DNA of 64,000 nucleotides, taken from DATMER01 sp035556715. Its GTDB lineage: Bacteria > Acidobacteriota > Thermoanaerobaculia > Multivoradales > UBA5704. Location of the stretch: positions 1 through 64,000 of the forward strand of contig DATMER010000032.1 in the NCBI GenBank assembly GCA_035556715.1. The letters are read 5' to 3'. Below the pieces are notes generated by a model. It saw nothing but the letters and a program-made list of their open reading frames with translations. It did not search any database and was not told the DNA's origin. Shown piece after piece: positions 37,742-46,940 of the stretch. Position 1 is the first letter of the stretch. The number at the start of each line of letters is the position of its first letter. The position numbers and the translations under genes were made by a program.

Positions 37742-38265
37742 GGCTCGATGTCCTCCATCGGCTTCTCCGGTTGGGGCGGCTTGCGTGCCGCCACGGTGGC
37801 GCCGATCACGGCCACGAGCAGCAGCAGGCCGACGATCTCGAACGGCAGCAGGAACTCGGTGAACATCTGCCGGGCCAGCCCCTTCATGGAGACCAGCTCT
37901 TGGGTGATCGGGTCCAGGTCGGTCCGGCTCGCGTTCCAGAAGAGCAGCACGAGCATGCCGCCGAACAGCAGCGAGCCCAGGACGGCGCCGCCGAATTGCA
38001 CCTTCTGCTGCGAGACCGACGACTCCTCCCGCGTGATGTTGAGGAGCATGACCACGAACAGGAACAGCACCACGATGGCGCCGGTGTAGACCAGGATCTG
38101 GATCGCGGCGATGAACGGCGCTCCGAGCAGCACGAAGAGCACGGCCACGGAAAACAGCGTTACCACCAGGCTCATCGTGGAGTACACGGGATTCTTGTGC
38201 AGGATCACCACGAGCGAGGAAGCCACGGCCAGCAGCGCGAAGAGCAGGAAGATCGCTGTCTCCAT
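37738..38265 (-). CDS. nuoJ: NADH-quinone oxidoreductase subunit J (175 aa)
   Basis: A five-helix Complex I membrane subunit. The stretch FIAAIQILVYTGAIVVLFLFVVMLL is diagnostic (the pi-bulge helix region; quoted in part), with HKNPVYSTMSLVVTLFSVA before it. A short acidic tail follows the last helix. ATG 38265 overlaps the nuoH stop by 1 bp. Confidence 0.94.
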   Translation of the reverse strand: METAIFLLFALLAVASSLVVILHKNPVYSTMSLVVTLFSVAVLFVLLGAPFIAAIQILVYTGAIVVLFLFVVMLLNITREESSVSQQKVQFGGAVLGSLLFGGMLVLLFWNASRTDLDPITQELVSMKGLARQMFTEFLLPFEIVGLLLLVAVIGATVAARKPPQPEKPMEDIEP

Positions 38266-39290
38266 CAGGGGGCTCCAAGCCAGCCAGCGAGCGTCATCGC
38301 CGAGACCAGGATCAGATTGAAGATGGCCAGCGGCAGCAGCACCTTCCAGCCGAGCCGCATGAGCTGGTCGTAGCGGAAGCGGGGGAACGTCCAGCGCACC
38401 CACACGAACACCGCCATGCAGAACGCCACCTTGGCGACCAGCACGAGCAGGCCGACGATCACGCCCAGCCAGCCGTCGAAGTCCACTCCAGGCAGGCTCC
38501 AGCCGCCGAAGTAGAGCGTCACGCCCAGGGCCGAGAGGCTGGTCATCGACATGTACTCGCCCATGAAGAAGGAGGCGAAGCGCATGGCGCTGTACTCGGT
38601 GTGGAACCCGGCCACCAGCTCCGACTCGGCCTCCGGCAGGTCGAAAGGCAGCCGGTTCGTCTCCGCGAAGGAGGCGATCAGGAAGATGACGAAGCCGATG
38701 AACTGCGGAATGACGTTCCAGATGTGCGTGCGCTGGTAGTTCACCACGTCCTGGAGGTTGAACGAGCCCACCGGGATCACCACCGCGAGCACGGCCACGG
38801 TCAGCGCCAGCTCGTAGCTGATCATCTGCGCCGAGGCGCGGATCGCGCCCATCAGCGAGAACTTGTTGTTCGAGGCGTAGCCCGCGAGCACCAGCGAGTA
38901 GACGCCGAGGCTCGCCAGGGCCAGGAAGAGCAGCACGCCCGCGTCCACGTTCGCAATCATCGGGCGGAAGGGCTCGCCGCCGATCACCGCGTCGGGCCCG
39001 AAGGGGATCACCGAGATCGTCAGCATGGCCGGCATGATGGCCAGGGCCGGAGCGAGCAGATAGAGCGGCTTGTCCGCCGCGGTCGGCGTGACATCCTCCT
39101 TGAACATGAACTTGAGGGCGTCCGCCAGCGGCTGGATGAGGCCGAAGGGTCCGAGGCGGTTCGGCCCCGGCCGGTCCTGGATCAGCGCGCTGCCGCGGCG
39201 CTCGACCCAGACCATGACCGGCACCACGGTCAGGAGGAAGCCGAGCATCACGGCGATGTTGACGACCGTGGCGAGCAGGTGGTCAGGCAT
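38265..39290 (-). CDS. nuoH: NADH-quinone oxidoreductase subunit H (341 aa)
   Basis: The membrane subunit forming the quinone-binding chamber with NuoB and NuoD. Conserved: VERRGSALIQDRPGPNRLGPFGLIQPLADALK (in parts), the acidic loop ASFAETNRLPFDLPEAESELVAGFHTEYS (in parts) and VWVRWTFPRFRYDQLM. Eight helices expected. Its partners NuoB, NuoD and NuoI are not encoded in this operon. Confidence 0.96.
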   Translation of the reverse strand: MPDHLLATVVNIAVMLGFLLTVVPVMVWVERRGSALIQDRPGPNRLGPFGLIQPLADALKFMFKEDVTPTAADKPLYLLAPALAIMPAMLTISVIPFGPDAVIGGEPFRPMIANVDAGVLLFLALASLGVYSLVLAGYASNNKFSLMGAIRASAQMISYELALTVAVLAVVIPVGSFNLQDVVNYQRTHIWNVIPQFIGFVIFLIASFAETNRLPFDLPEAESELVAGFHTEYSAMRFASFFMGEYMSMTSLSALGVTLYFGGWSLPGVDFDGWLGVIVGLLVLVAKVAFCMAVFVWVRWTFPRFRYDQLMRLGWKVLLPLAIFNLILVSAMTLAGWLGAP

Positions 39291-39293
39291 GGC

Positions 39294-41018
39294 TCAGGAC
39301 ACCTCCGGCATGGTCTCGGCCGTGGTCTCGCTCATGATCGGATTTGCCCCGGGCACCTGGAGCGCCGCTCCGGTGGCCGGGAGAGTGCTCCACTTCAGGC
39401 CCACGAAGGCGGGCACGTCGGCCGCGATCCGGTCGAAGACCTTCTCGGGAGTGAGGCCCGCCCACTTCGGGTCGAAGCGGCCGAGCAGGTCGGACAGCGC
39501 CTCCACGGTCGAGCGCACCTGGGCCGGGGCAGGGAAGGCGGCGACGAAGCGCTGCACCCTCCACTCGGCGTTGACGAAAGTTCCATCCTTTTCGGCGTGA
39601 GTGGCCACGGGCAGGGCAACGTCCGCCACCTTGGCAAGCGGCGAGTCGGCCCAGCCGAAAACCACCAGGAACTTCGCCCGGCGCAGCCGCTCCACCACCT
39701 CGGGCGTATAGGCGCCCCGGCCGAAATCGCTGTCACAGACCACGAGCACCGCGCACTTCGAGGCGCCGTCTCCGAGGAGCAGCTCGTCCTGGTCGAGGAC
39801 CGGAGCCTTCTCTTTTCCGTTGCTGCCGTCTCCGCCCAGCGTCTCGTCGAGCTCCTCCCCCGCGGACGGACGCATGCCGAGCATCTCGGCGCCGCGGCGG
39901 TTCGGGGCGAGCTCCGTGCCGGTGATCCCGCCCTTGAGGTTGGGGATCGTCCAGCCGGCACCGAGGTCGACCGGCGTCCCGCGATGGGGCGAGCCCACGT
40001 AGCTGGCCAGGAGCGAGAAGAGCCATGCCTCCTCGTTGGTCAGGTTGCCGGAGCCCAGGAAGGCCACGGCGCCCTCGGAGGTGCGCTGGCGCAGCCGCCG
40101 GTGGACGAGGTCGAGCGCCTCCTTCCATCCTCCGATGGTTTCGGTCCCATCCTCGCTCCGCACCCGGCAGCCGCGCAGGCGCGGCACGCTCTTGTAGCGC
40201 TCGAACGTGGAGCGGCCGTAGTCGCACATCCAGTAGTCGTTCACCTCGGGATTGAAGCGCGGCTTGTAGCGCTTGATGTTCCCGCGCCGGTGCTCCATCG
40301 TGATGTTGCAGCCCACGTCGCAGCCGGTGCAGATCGACGGCTTCTTGTCGAGGTAGAAGACGCGCTCGGCGAAGCGGAAGCGGGTGGAGGTGAGCGCGCC
40401 CACCGGGCAGATGTCCACCACGCAGGTGGAGAGCGGGTTGTCCAGCTCCTTGCCCGGGAACGTGCCGATCTCCGTGCGCGCGCCGCGGTTGAAGAAGCCG
40501 AGCTCGCCGGTCTGCGACACCTCGTGGGTGAAGCGCACGCAGCGGGTGCACTGGATGCACCGGTTCATGTTGAGGATCACGTTGGGGCCCAGGGGGATCC
40601 GCTCGCGGCCGGGGTAGGTGCGCTTGTCCTCGAACTTGAAGCGGGAGAAGGCCACGCCGTGCTTGAAACTGTAGTCCTGGAGGCCGCACTCGCCGGCCTG
40701 GTCGCAGATCGGGCAGTCCAGCGGATGGTTGATGAGGAAGAACTCCATCATCCCGGCCTGGGCATCGCGCACCTCGTCCGTGTCGGTGCGCACCTCCATG
40801 TTGTCCGCGACCGGGGTGGAGCAGCCGGCCTGCAGCTTCGGCATCTTCTTGCCGTTGACCGAGACCTCGACCAGGCACATGCGGCACTGGCCCACCACGG
40901 TCAGCCGCGGGTGATAGCAGTAGTGGGGGATCTGGACGCCGACCTTGATGCCGGCCTCGATCAGGTTGGTGCCGGCTTCCACCTCGACGGTGCGGTCGTT
41001 GATCGTGACTTTGGGCAC
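39294..41018 (-). CDS. nuoG: NADH-quinone oxidoreductase subunit G (574 aa)
   Basis: The iron-sulfur subunit of the peripheral arm. The N-terminal 2Fe-2S domain shows HYCYHPRLTVVGQCRMC. The His/Cys 4Fe-4S ligands lie in NHPLDCPICDQAGECGLQ and the next cluster in RCIQCTRCVRFTHEV and CPVGAL. A third set, SICTGCDVGCNI, starts the molybdopterin-oxidoreductase-like domain. At 574 residues it is shorter than E. coli NuoG, as in many bacteria with a reduced C-terminal domain. Confidence 0.94.
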   Translation of the reverse strand: MPKVTINDRTVEVEAGTNLIEAGIKVGVQIPHYCYHPRLTVVGQCRMCLVEVSVNGKKMPKLQAGCSTPVADNMEVRTDTDEVRDAQAGMMEFFLINHPLDCPICDQAGECGLQDYSFKHGVAFSRFKFEDKRTYPGRERIPLGPNVILNMNRCIQCTRCVRFTHEVSQTGELGFFNRGARTEIGTFPGKELDNPLSTCVVDICPVGALTSTRFRFAERVFYLDKKPSICTGCDVGCNITMEHRRGNIKRYKPRFNPEVNDYWMCDYGRSTFERYKSVPRLRGCRVRSEDGTETIGGWKEALDLVHRRLRQRTSEGAVAFLGSGNLTNEEAWLFSLLASYVGSPHRGTPVDLGAGWTIPNLKGGITGTELAPNRRGAEMLGMRPSAGEELDETLGGDGSNGKEKAPVLDQDELLLGDGASKCAVLVVCDSDFGRGAYTPEVVERLRRAKFLVVFGWADSPLAKVADVALPVATHAEKDGTFVNAEWRVQRFVAAFPAPAQVRSTVEALSDLLGRFDPKWAGLTPEKVFDRIAADVPAFVGLKWSTLPATGAALQVPGANPIMSETTAETMPEVS

Positions 41019-41021
41019 TCT

Positions 41022-42314
41022 CTAGACTCCGTCCTTGAAGTAACGGTATTCCGGGAAGGGGCACCGGCGCTCGCGGATGTGCGCCTCGATCTCCTCGGGG
41101 AAGCGCTCCACCAGCGACTTGACGGGGCCGACCGCCGCGTCGCCCAGGGCGCACAGCGAGTTGCCGCCGACGTTGCCGGCCACGGACTTGAGCAGCATGG
41201 CGTCGCCCTCGCGCCCCTCGCCGTGCTCGAGGCGCTTGAGCAGCAGCTCCATCCAGTTCGTGCCCTCGCGGCAGGGGGTGCACTGGCCGCACGACTCGTG
41301 GTTGAAGAACTTGGCGAGCCGGGCCACGGAGCGCACCATGCAGACGGTCTCGTCCATGACGATCACCGCCGCCGAGCCGAGCATGGAGCCGGCCTTGGCC
41401 ACGGTGTCGAAGTCCATCTTGATGTCGATCTCCGACGCCTTCAGGAGCGGGGCCGAGGCGCCGCCCGGGATGAAGGCCTTGAGCTGGCCCTGCCGCCACA
41501 TGCCGCCGGCCGCCTCCAGCATCTCGCGGAAGGTGATGCCGATCGGGTGCTCGTAGGTGCCGGGTCGTTCCACGTGGCCGGAGATGGCGTAGAGCTTGGG
41601 GCCGGTGTTGCGCTCGTCCGTGCCGATCGACTTGAACCAGTCCGCGCCGCGGTTGATGATGTGCGGCACGTTGCAGAGCGTCTCGACGTTGTTGATCACG
41701 GTGGGCGCGCCGAAGGCGCCGACGACCGCGGGGAACGGGGGCTTGACCCGCGGCTGGCCGCGCTTGCCTTCGAGCGACTCCAGCATCCCGGTCTCCTCGC
41801 CGCAGATGTAGGCGCCCGCGCCGCGGTGCACGTACATGTTCAGCTTGAAGCCCGAGCCCATCGCGCTGTTGCCGAGGATGCGCGCGTCGTAGGCCTCCTT
41901 CAGGGCCCGCTCCAGGATCGCGGCGGCCTTGGTGTACTCGCCGCGGATGTAGATGTAGCAGGTCTCGGCGTGGACCGCCCAGCAGCAGATGGCGCACCCC
42001 TCGATGAGCTGGTGGGGGTCGTGCTCCATGAGCAGGCGGTCCTTGAAGGTGCCGGGCTCGGACTCGTCCGCGTTGCAGACGAGGTACTTGGGCTTGTCTT
42101 TGCCTTTCGGGATGAAGCCCCACTTCATGCCCGCGGGGAAGCCGGCGCCGCCGCGTCCGCGGAGGCCGGACTTCTTGACCTCCTCGATGACCGCCTCGGG
42201 CTCCATCTTGAGCGCCTTGGCGAGCGCCTCGTAGCCGCCGGTCTTTTTATAACCATCCAGCGTGAGGGCGTCGCGGTTGCCGACGTTGCGCGTCAGGACC
42301 CGTTCGAAAGCCAT
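41022..42314 (-). CDS. nuoF: NADH-quinone oxidoreductase subunit F (430 aa)
   Basis: The NADH- and FMN-binding subunit. NADH/FMN motifs are GLRGRGGAGFPAGMKW, CNADESEPGTFKDR and AGAYICGEETGMLESLEG. The 4Fe-4S cluster N3 ligands are in SCGQCTPCREGT plus a downstream Cys (GNSLCALGD). Length is normal. It begins immediately after the nuoE stop. Confidence 0.96.
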   Translation of the reverse strand: MAFERVLTRNVGNRDALTLDGYKKTGGYEALAKALKMEPEAVIEEVKKSGLRGRGGAGFPAGMKWGFIPKGKDKPKYLVCNADESEPGTFKDRLLMEHDPHQLIEGCAICCWAVHAETCYIYIRGEYTKAAAILERALKEAYDARILGNSAMGSGFKLNMYVHRGAGAYICGEETGMLESLEGKRGQPRVKPPFPAVVGAFGAPTVINNVETLCNVPHIINRGADWFKSIGTDERNTGPKLYAISGHVERPGTYEHPIGITFREMLEAAGGMWRQGQLKAFIPGGASAPLLKASEIDIKMDFDTVAKAGSMLGSAAVIVMDETVCMVRSVARLAKFFNHESCGQCTPCREGTNWMELLLKRLEHGEGREGDAMLLKSVAGNVGGNSLCALGDAAVGPVKSLVERFPEEIEAHIRERRCPFPEYRYFKDGV

Positions 42315-42818
42315 TTACTTCAGACCTCTCAGGATGCTCCGCACCTGCTGCGGGGTCAGGTTCTCGTAATAATCGTCGTCGACCATCATCATGGGCGCGG
42401 TGTCGCACGAGCCGAGGCACTCGAAGTGGACGAACGAGCAGCGGCCGTCCGGAGTGACCTCCTCCTCGCCCACGCCGAGCTCCTTGTGCAAGGTCCCCAT
42501 GATCTCCTCGGAGCCGCGGATCTGGCAGGAGAGGTTGGTGCAGACGCGGATGCGGTGGCGACCGACCGGCTTCTGATGGAACAGGTCGTAGAAGGTGACG
42601 ACGCCGTAGACCTTGGACTCGGGCAGGTCGAGCTCGGCAGCCACGGCCTGGATCGCCTCGTCCGGCAGCCAGCCGCCGCTCAGGCGCTGGGCGATGTAGA
42701 GGGCCGGCAGCAGCACCGCCTCGGCGGTGGGGTAGCGCTTGCGCAGCTCGTCGAGCTGGCGGCGAGCCTCCGGGGTGAAGCCGGGGAAGCGGGTCTGGGG
42801 AGCGGGAGCCTCGGTCAC
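42315..42818 (-). CDS. nuoE: NADH-quinone oxidoreductase subunit E (167 aa), GTG start
   Basis: A thioredoxin-like subunit carrying a 2Fe-2S cluster. Ligands follow the pattern C-x4-C (VCTNLSCQIRG) and C-x3-C (ECLGSCDTAP). The N-terminal helical part (LPALYIAQRLSGGWLPDEAI; VYGVVTFYDLF) is typical. GTG 42818 overlaps the nuoA stop (GTGA) and gives a normal N-terminus. Confidence 0.94.
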   Translation of the reverse strand: MTEAPAPQTRFPGFTPEARRQLDELRKRYPTAEAVLLPALYIAQRLSGGWLPDEAIQAVAAELDLPESKVYGVVTFYDLFHQKPVGRHRIRVCTNLSCQIRGSEEIMGTLHKELGVGEEEVTPDGRCSFVHFECLGSCDTAPMMMVDDDYYENLTPQQVRSILRGLK

Positions 42819-43246
42819 GGGGTGACCTCCTTCAAGCGCTCCTGCTTCGCCACGTTCGCCACCTTCGCCACATTGCCGCGGCGGGGACCGAGCTCCAGTC
42901 CGCCCTTGAGCCAGACATAGGCGTAGCCGACGAGGATCAGGAAGAAGAAGACCATGACCGCCCAGAACAGGGGCCAGCCCGCCCACTCCTCCCTCATGAT
43001 GAGGGCCCAGGGGTAGAGGAAGGCGGCCTCCAGGTCGAAGACGATGAAGTCGATCGCGATCAGGAAGAAGGCGATCGAGATCCGCTTGTGGGAGCGGTCG
43101 AGCATGGGGACGCCCGACTCGACCGTGGTCCCCTTCACACGCCCGCCGGTCTGCCGTCCCAGGAGCTGGGACAGGCCCAGGATGGCGATCGCCATGAAGA
43201 TCGCGATTCCCAGCATCAGCAGGACAGGGTAGTACTGCTCCGGCAA
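42815..43246 (-). CDS. nuoA: NADH-quinone oxidoreductase subunit A (143 aa), TTG start
   Basis: A three-helix subunit bordering the quinone site. Conserved: PVLLMLGIAIFMAIAILGLS, YESG-like VESGVPMLDRSHKRISIAFF (variant) and IAIDFIVFDLEAAFLYPWA. The C-terminal tail (KVANVAKQERLKEVTP) is longer than usual. TTG 43246 is chosen because GGAGGA lies about 7 nt upstream and the protein then begins MPEQYYPVLL. The longer frame from GTG 43327 would start inside the Rex operator and cross a terminator-like hairpin, so it is unlikely. Confidence 0.88.
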   Translation of the reverse strand: MPEQYYPVLLMLGIAIFMAIAILGLSQLLGRQTGGRVKGTTVESGVPMLDRSHKRISIAFFLIAIDFIVFDLEAAFLYPWALIMREEWAGWPLFWAVMVFFFLILVGYAYVWLKGGLELGPRRGNVAKVANVAKQERLKEVTP

Positions 43247-43275
43247 AGCAGGGTCCTCCAGAACAGGTTGGTCGG

Positions 43276-43305
43276 AAAAAGGCGCCTGCCCCCGGAGCAG
43301 GCTCC
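43276..43305 (-). terminator. Terminator-like hairpin in the nuoA leader
   Basis: Read on the minus strand, GGAGCCTGC (43305-43297) pairs with GCAGGCGCC (43289-43281), with one mismatch and a 7-nt loop, directly followed by TTTTT (43280-43276). This is the form of an intrinsic terminator, placed between the putative Rex operator and the nuoA start, where it could act as an attenuator. Confidence 0.5.
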
Positions 43306-43311
43306 GAGGGC

Positions 43312-43329
43312 ATGTGAAGGATGTCACAA
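43312..43329. promoter_or_regulatory. Predicted Rex operator upstream of nuoA
   Basis: The plus strand reads ATGTGAAGGATGTCACAA. Compared with the published Rex consensus TTGTGAA-N4-TTCACAA, 12 of 14 specified positions match and the half-sites TGTGA/TCACA are perfect. It lies 66 nt before the nuoA start; rex is the last gene of the same operon. Confidence 0.8.
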
Positions 43330-43380
43330 GCTAGGGGGGCGAAACAAGACGGGGTTGATCCCATCCCTTCTCTCCCCATC

Positions 43381-43408
43381 CCTCTCCCCCGCCTGCGCGG
43401 GGAAGAGG
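43381..43408. repeat. Dispersed GC-rich hairpin repeat, copy 1
   Basis: CCTCTCCCCCGC (43381-43392) pairs with GCGGGGAAGAGG (43397-43408) with one mismatch. Similar hairpins (CCCTCTCC...GGGGAGGG type) occur at 46903 and 50340. It lies between the divergent nuoA and polysaccharide deacetylase genes. Confidence 0.6.
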
Positions 43409-43494
43409 GGGCCGGAGGCACGTGACGTGCATCTTCTCCAAGCACTGATGCACTCCCGGAGAGCATGCCGGGTTACTCTTGTACCGGAGGTGCC

Positions 43495-44436
43495 ATGACG
43501 CCAGACGCGCCGAGGGTCGCCCGCTTGGGCGGGCGGTTCGGATGTGCCCTGACGGTGGATGTAGAGGAGTGGTACCACACGTGCCTTGTGCCCGGGTACG
43601 TGAACCCCGCGGACCGGCCGCCCCTGTGTCAGGAGCTGGACTGGCTCCTGCCCGAATTCCTCGGGATGCTCGCCGATGCCGGCTGCACCGCGACCTTCTT
43701 CGTCCTGGGCGAGGTCGCCGAGCGCATGCCGCGCCAGGTGCGCGAGATCGCCGAGGCCGGCCACGAGATCGGCAGCCATGGCTACCTCCACCTGCGGGCC
43801 ACGGACCGCTCCCCCCGCGCCTTTGCCGCCGATCTGCGACGCGCCAAGGCGCTGCTCGAGGATCTCGTCGGCAAGCCGGTGCTGGGCTTCCGCGCCCCCG
43901 AATGGTCGCTGCGCAGCCTCGGCAACGCGCGCCTTCCCCTGGTGGCCGAGGCAGGATTCCTCTATGACAGCTCCCTCGCCCCCTGCGCCTTCTCCGGGCG
44001 GCCGACCAACCCGCGTTTCGCGTCGCGGCTGAACTGGCGGAGCCGGGAGCTGCTGGAGTTCCCGCCGCTCACCTTCGGCGGCGTCCTGCGCCTGCCCGCC
44101 GGGAGCTGGACCGGCCGGCTGGCAAGCCCCGAGACCCTGGTCCTGGCCGCGCTCGACCACCGCGACCACGGAGGGCTTCCCGTGGCTGTCGTCCACCCCT
44201 GGGAGGTCTCGGGCCGGCCCACACCGGGGCGGCTCACCGGCCTCGCCTGGTTCGTCCACGAGACCGGCCGGCTCGGGTACGCGCAACGCTTCCGGGAGCT
44301 GCTGCGGACGCTGCCCTGGGAGTCGATCGCCGATGCTGCCTGTCTTCACGAGCAGCACGCCAATCTGGCACCACCCCTGCAAGTCCTCGTGGATGATGCG
44401 ACGGGTAGCGCAGGCGCCCCGGTCTCTGCTATCTAA
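43495..44436 (+). CDS. Polysaccharide deacetylase, NodB/CDA1 family (313 aa)
   Basis: Carbohydrate esterase family 4-like. The catalytic/metal motifs are LTVDVEEWYH (Asp and first motif), HEIGSHGYLHL (the two metal His) and FRAPEWSL. The C-terminal VVHPWEVSGRPTP fits the family. The DVEEWYH variant is seen in deacetylases linked to exopolysaccharide clusters with exosortase XrtA; no such genes are nearby. No signal peptide is visible, so a cytoplasmic or membrane-side role is implied. ATG 43495 follows GGAGGTG. Confidence 0.88.
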   Translation: MTPDAPRVARLGGRFGCALTVDVEEWYHTCLVPGYVNPADRPPLCQELDWLLPEFLGMLADAGCTATFFVLGEVAERMPRQVREIAEAGHEIGSHGYLHLRATDRSPRAFAADLRRAKALLEDLVGKPVLGFRAPEWSLRSLGNARLPLVAEAGFLYDSSLAPCAFSGRPTNPRFASRLNWRSRELLEFPPLTFGGVLRLPAGSWTGRLASPETLVLAALDHRDHGGLPVAVVHPWEVSGRPTPGRLTGLAWFVHETGRLGYAQRFRELLRTLPWESIADAACLHEQHANLAPPLQVLVDDATGSAGAPVSAI

Positions 44437-44472
44437 GGCGTGCTATCTAAGGGCGATTGGGGAGAGAGGGGT

Positions 44473-44559
44473 TGGTGCGAAAGGGGGGACTCGAACCCCC
44501 ACGGCCTTGCGACCACAAGATCCTGAATCTTGCGCGTCTACCAATTCCGCCACTTTCGC
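44473..44559 (-). tRNA. tRNA-Leu (anticodon CAG), CCA encoded
   Basis: The 7-bp acceptor stem is GCGAAAG/CTTTCGC, followed by discriminator A and an encoded CCA. The anticodon stem CAAGA/TCTTG encloses TTCAGGA, giving anticodon CAG for CUG leucine codons. A long variable arm (around TGGTCGCAAGGCC) and T-arm GGGGGTTCGAGTCCCCC identify a class II tRNA-Leu. It lies between the deacetylase and rnr, opposite in strand to both. Confidence 0.95.
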
Positions 44560-44591
44560 GCGGGGCAGATTCTAGGGAGACAACCGTGGCC

Positions 44592-46874
<2,283 letters not shown>

Positions 46875-46902
46875 GGAGTAGTCCGCAGCGGGTGGGAGGG
46901 CC

Positions 46903-46927
46903 CCCTCTCCTGCGGAGCAGGGGAGGG
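46903..46927. repeat. Dispersed GC-rich hairpin repeat, copy 2
   Basis: CCCTCTCCTGC pairs with GCAGGGGAGGG around a GGA loop, one mismatch, 30 nt after the rnr stop and just before the 3' end of the convergent SIR2-STAND gene. It may help end both transcripts, although no T-tract follows. Confidence 0.6.
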
Positions 46928-46940
46928 ATGGGGAGGGGTC

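Noticed and set aside
38601..42920. A 1439-codon open frame on the plus strand opposite nuoA-nuoH
   Set aside because: It is the antisense shadow of real nuo genes, with a His/Arg/Glu-rich composition typical of such frames and no domain.
42815..43327. A longer NuoA starting at GTG 43327
   Set aside because: The extra 27 residues match nothing in the family, would be encoded by the predicted Rex operator and the terminator-like hairpin, and a well-placed TTG with a ribosome site lies at 43246.
46903..46927. Standard intrinsic terminator after rnr
   Set aside because: A stable hairpin is present but is followed by G-rich sequence with no T-tract, so it is listed as a dispersed repeat instead.
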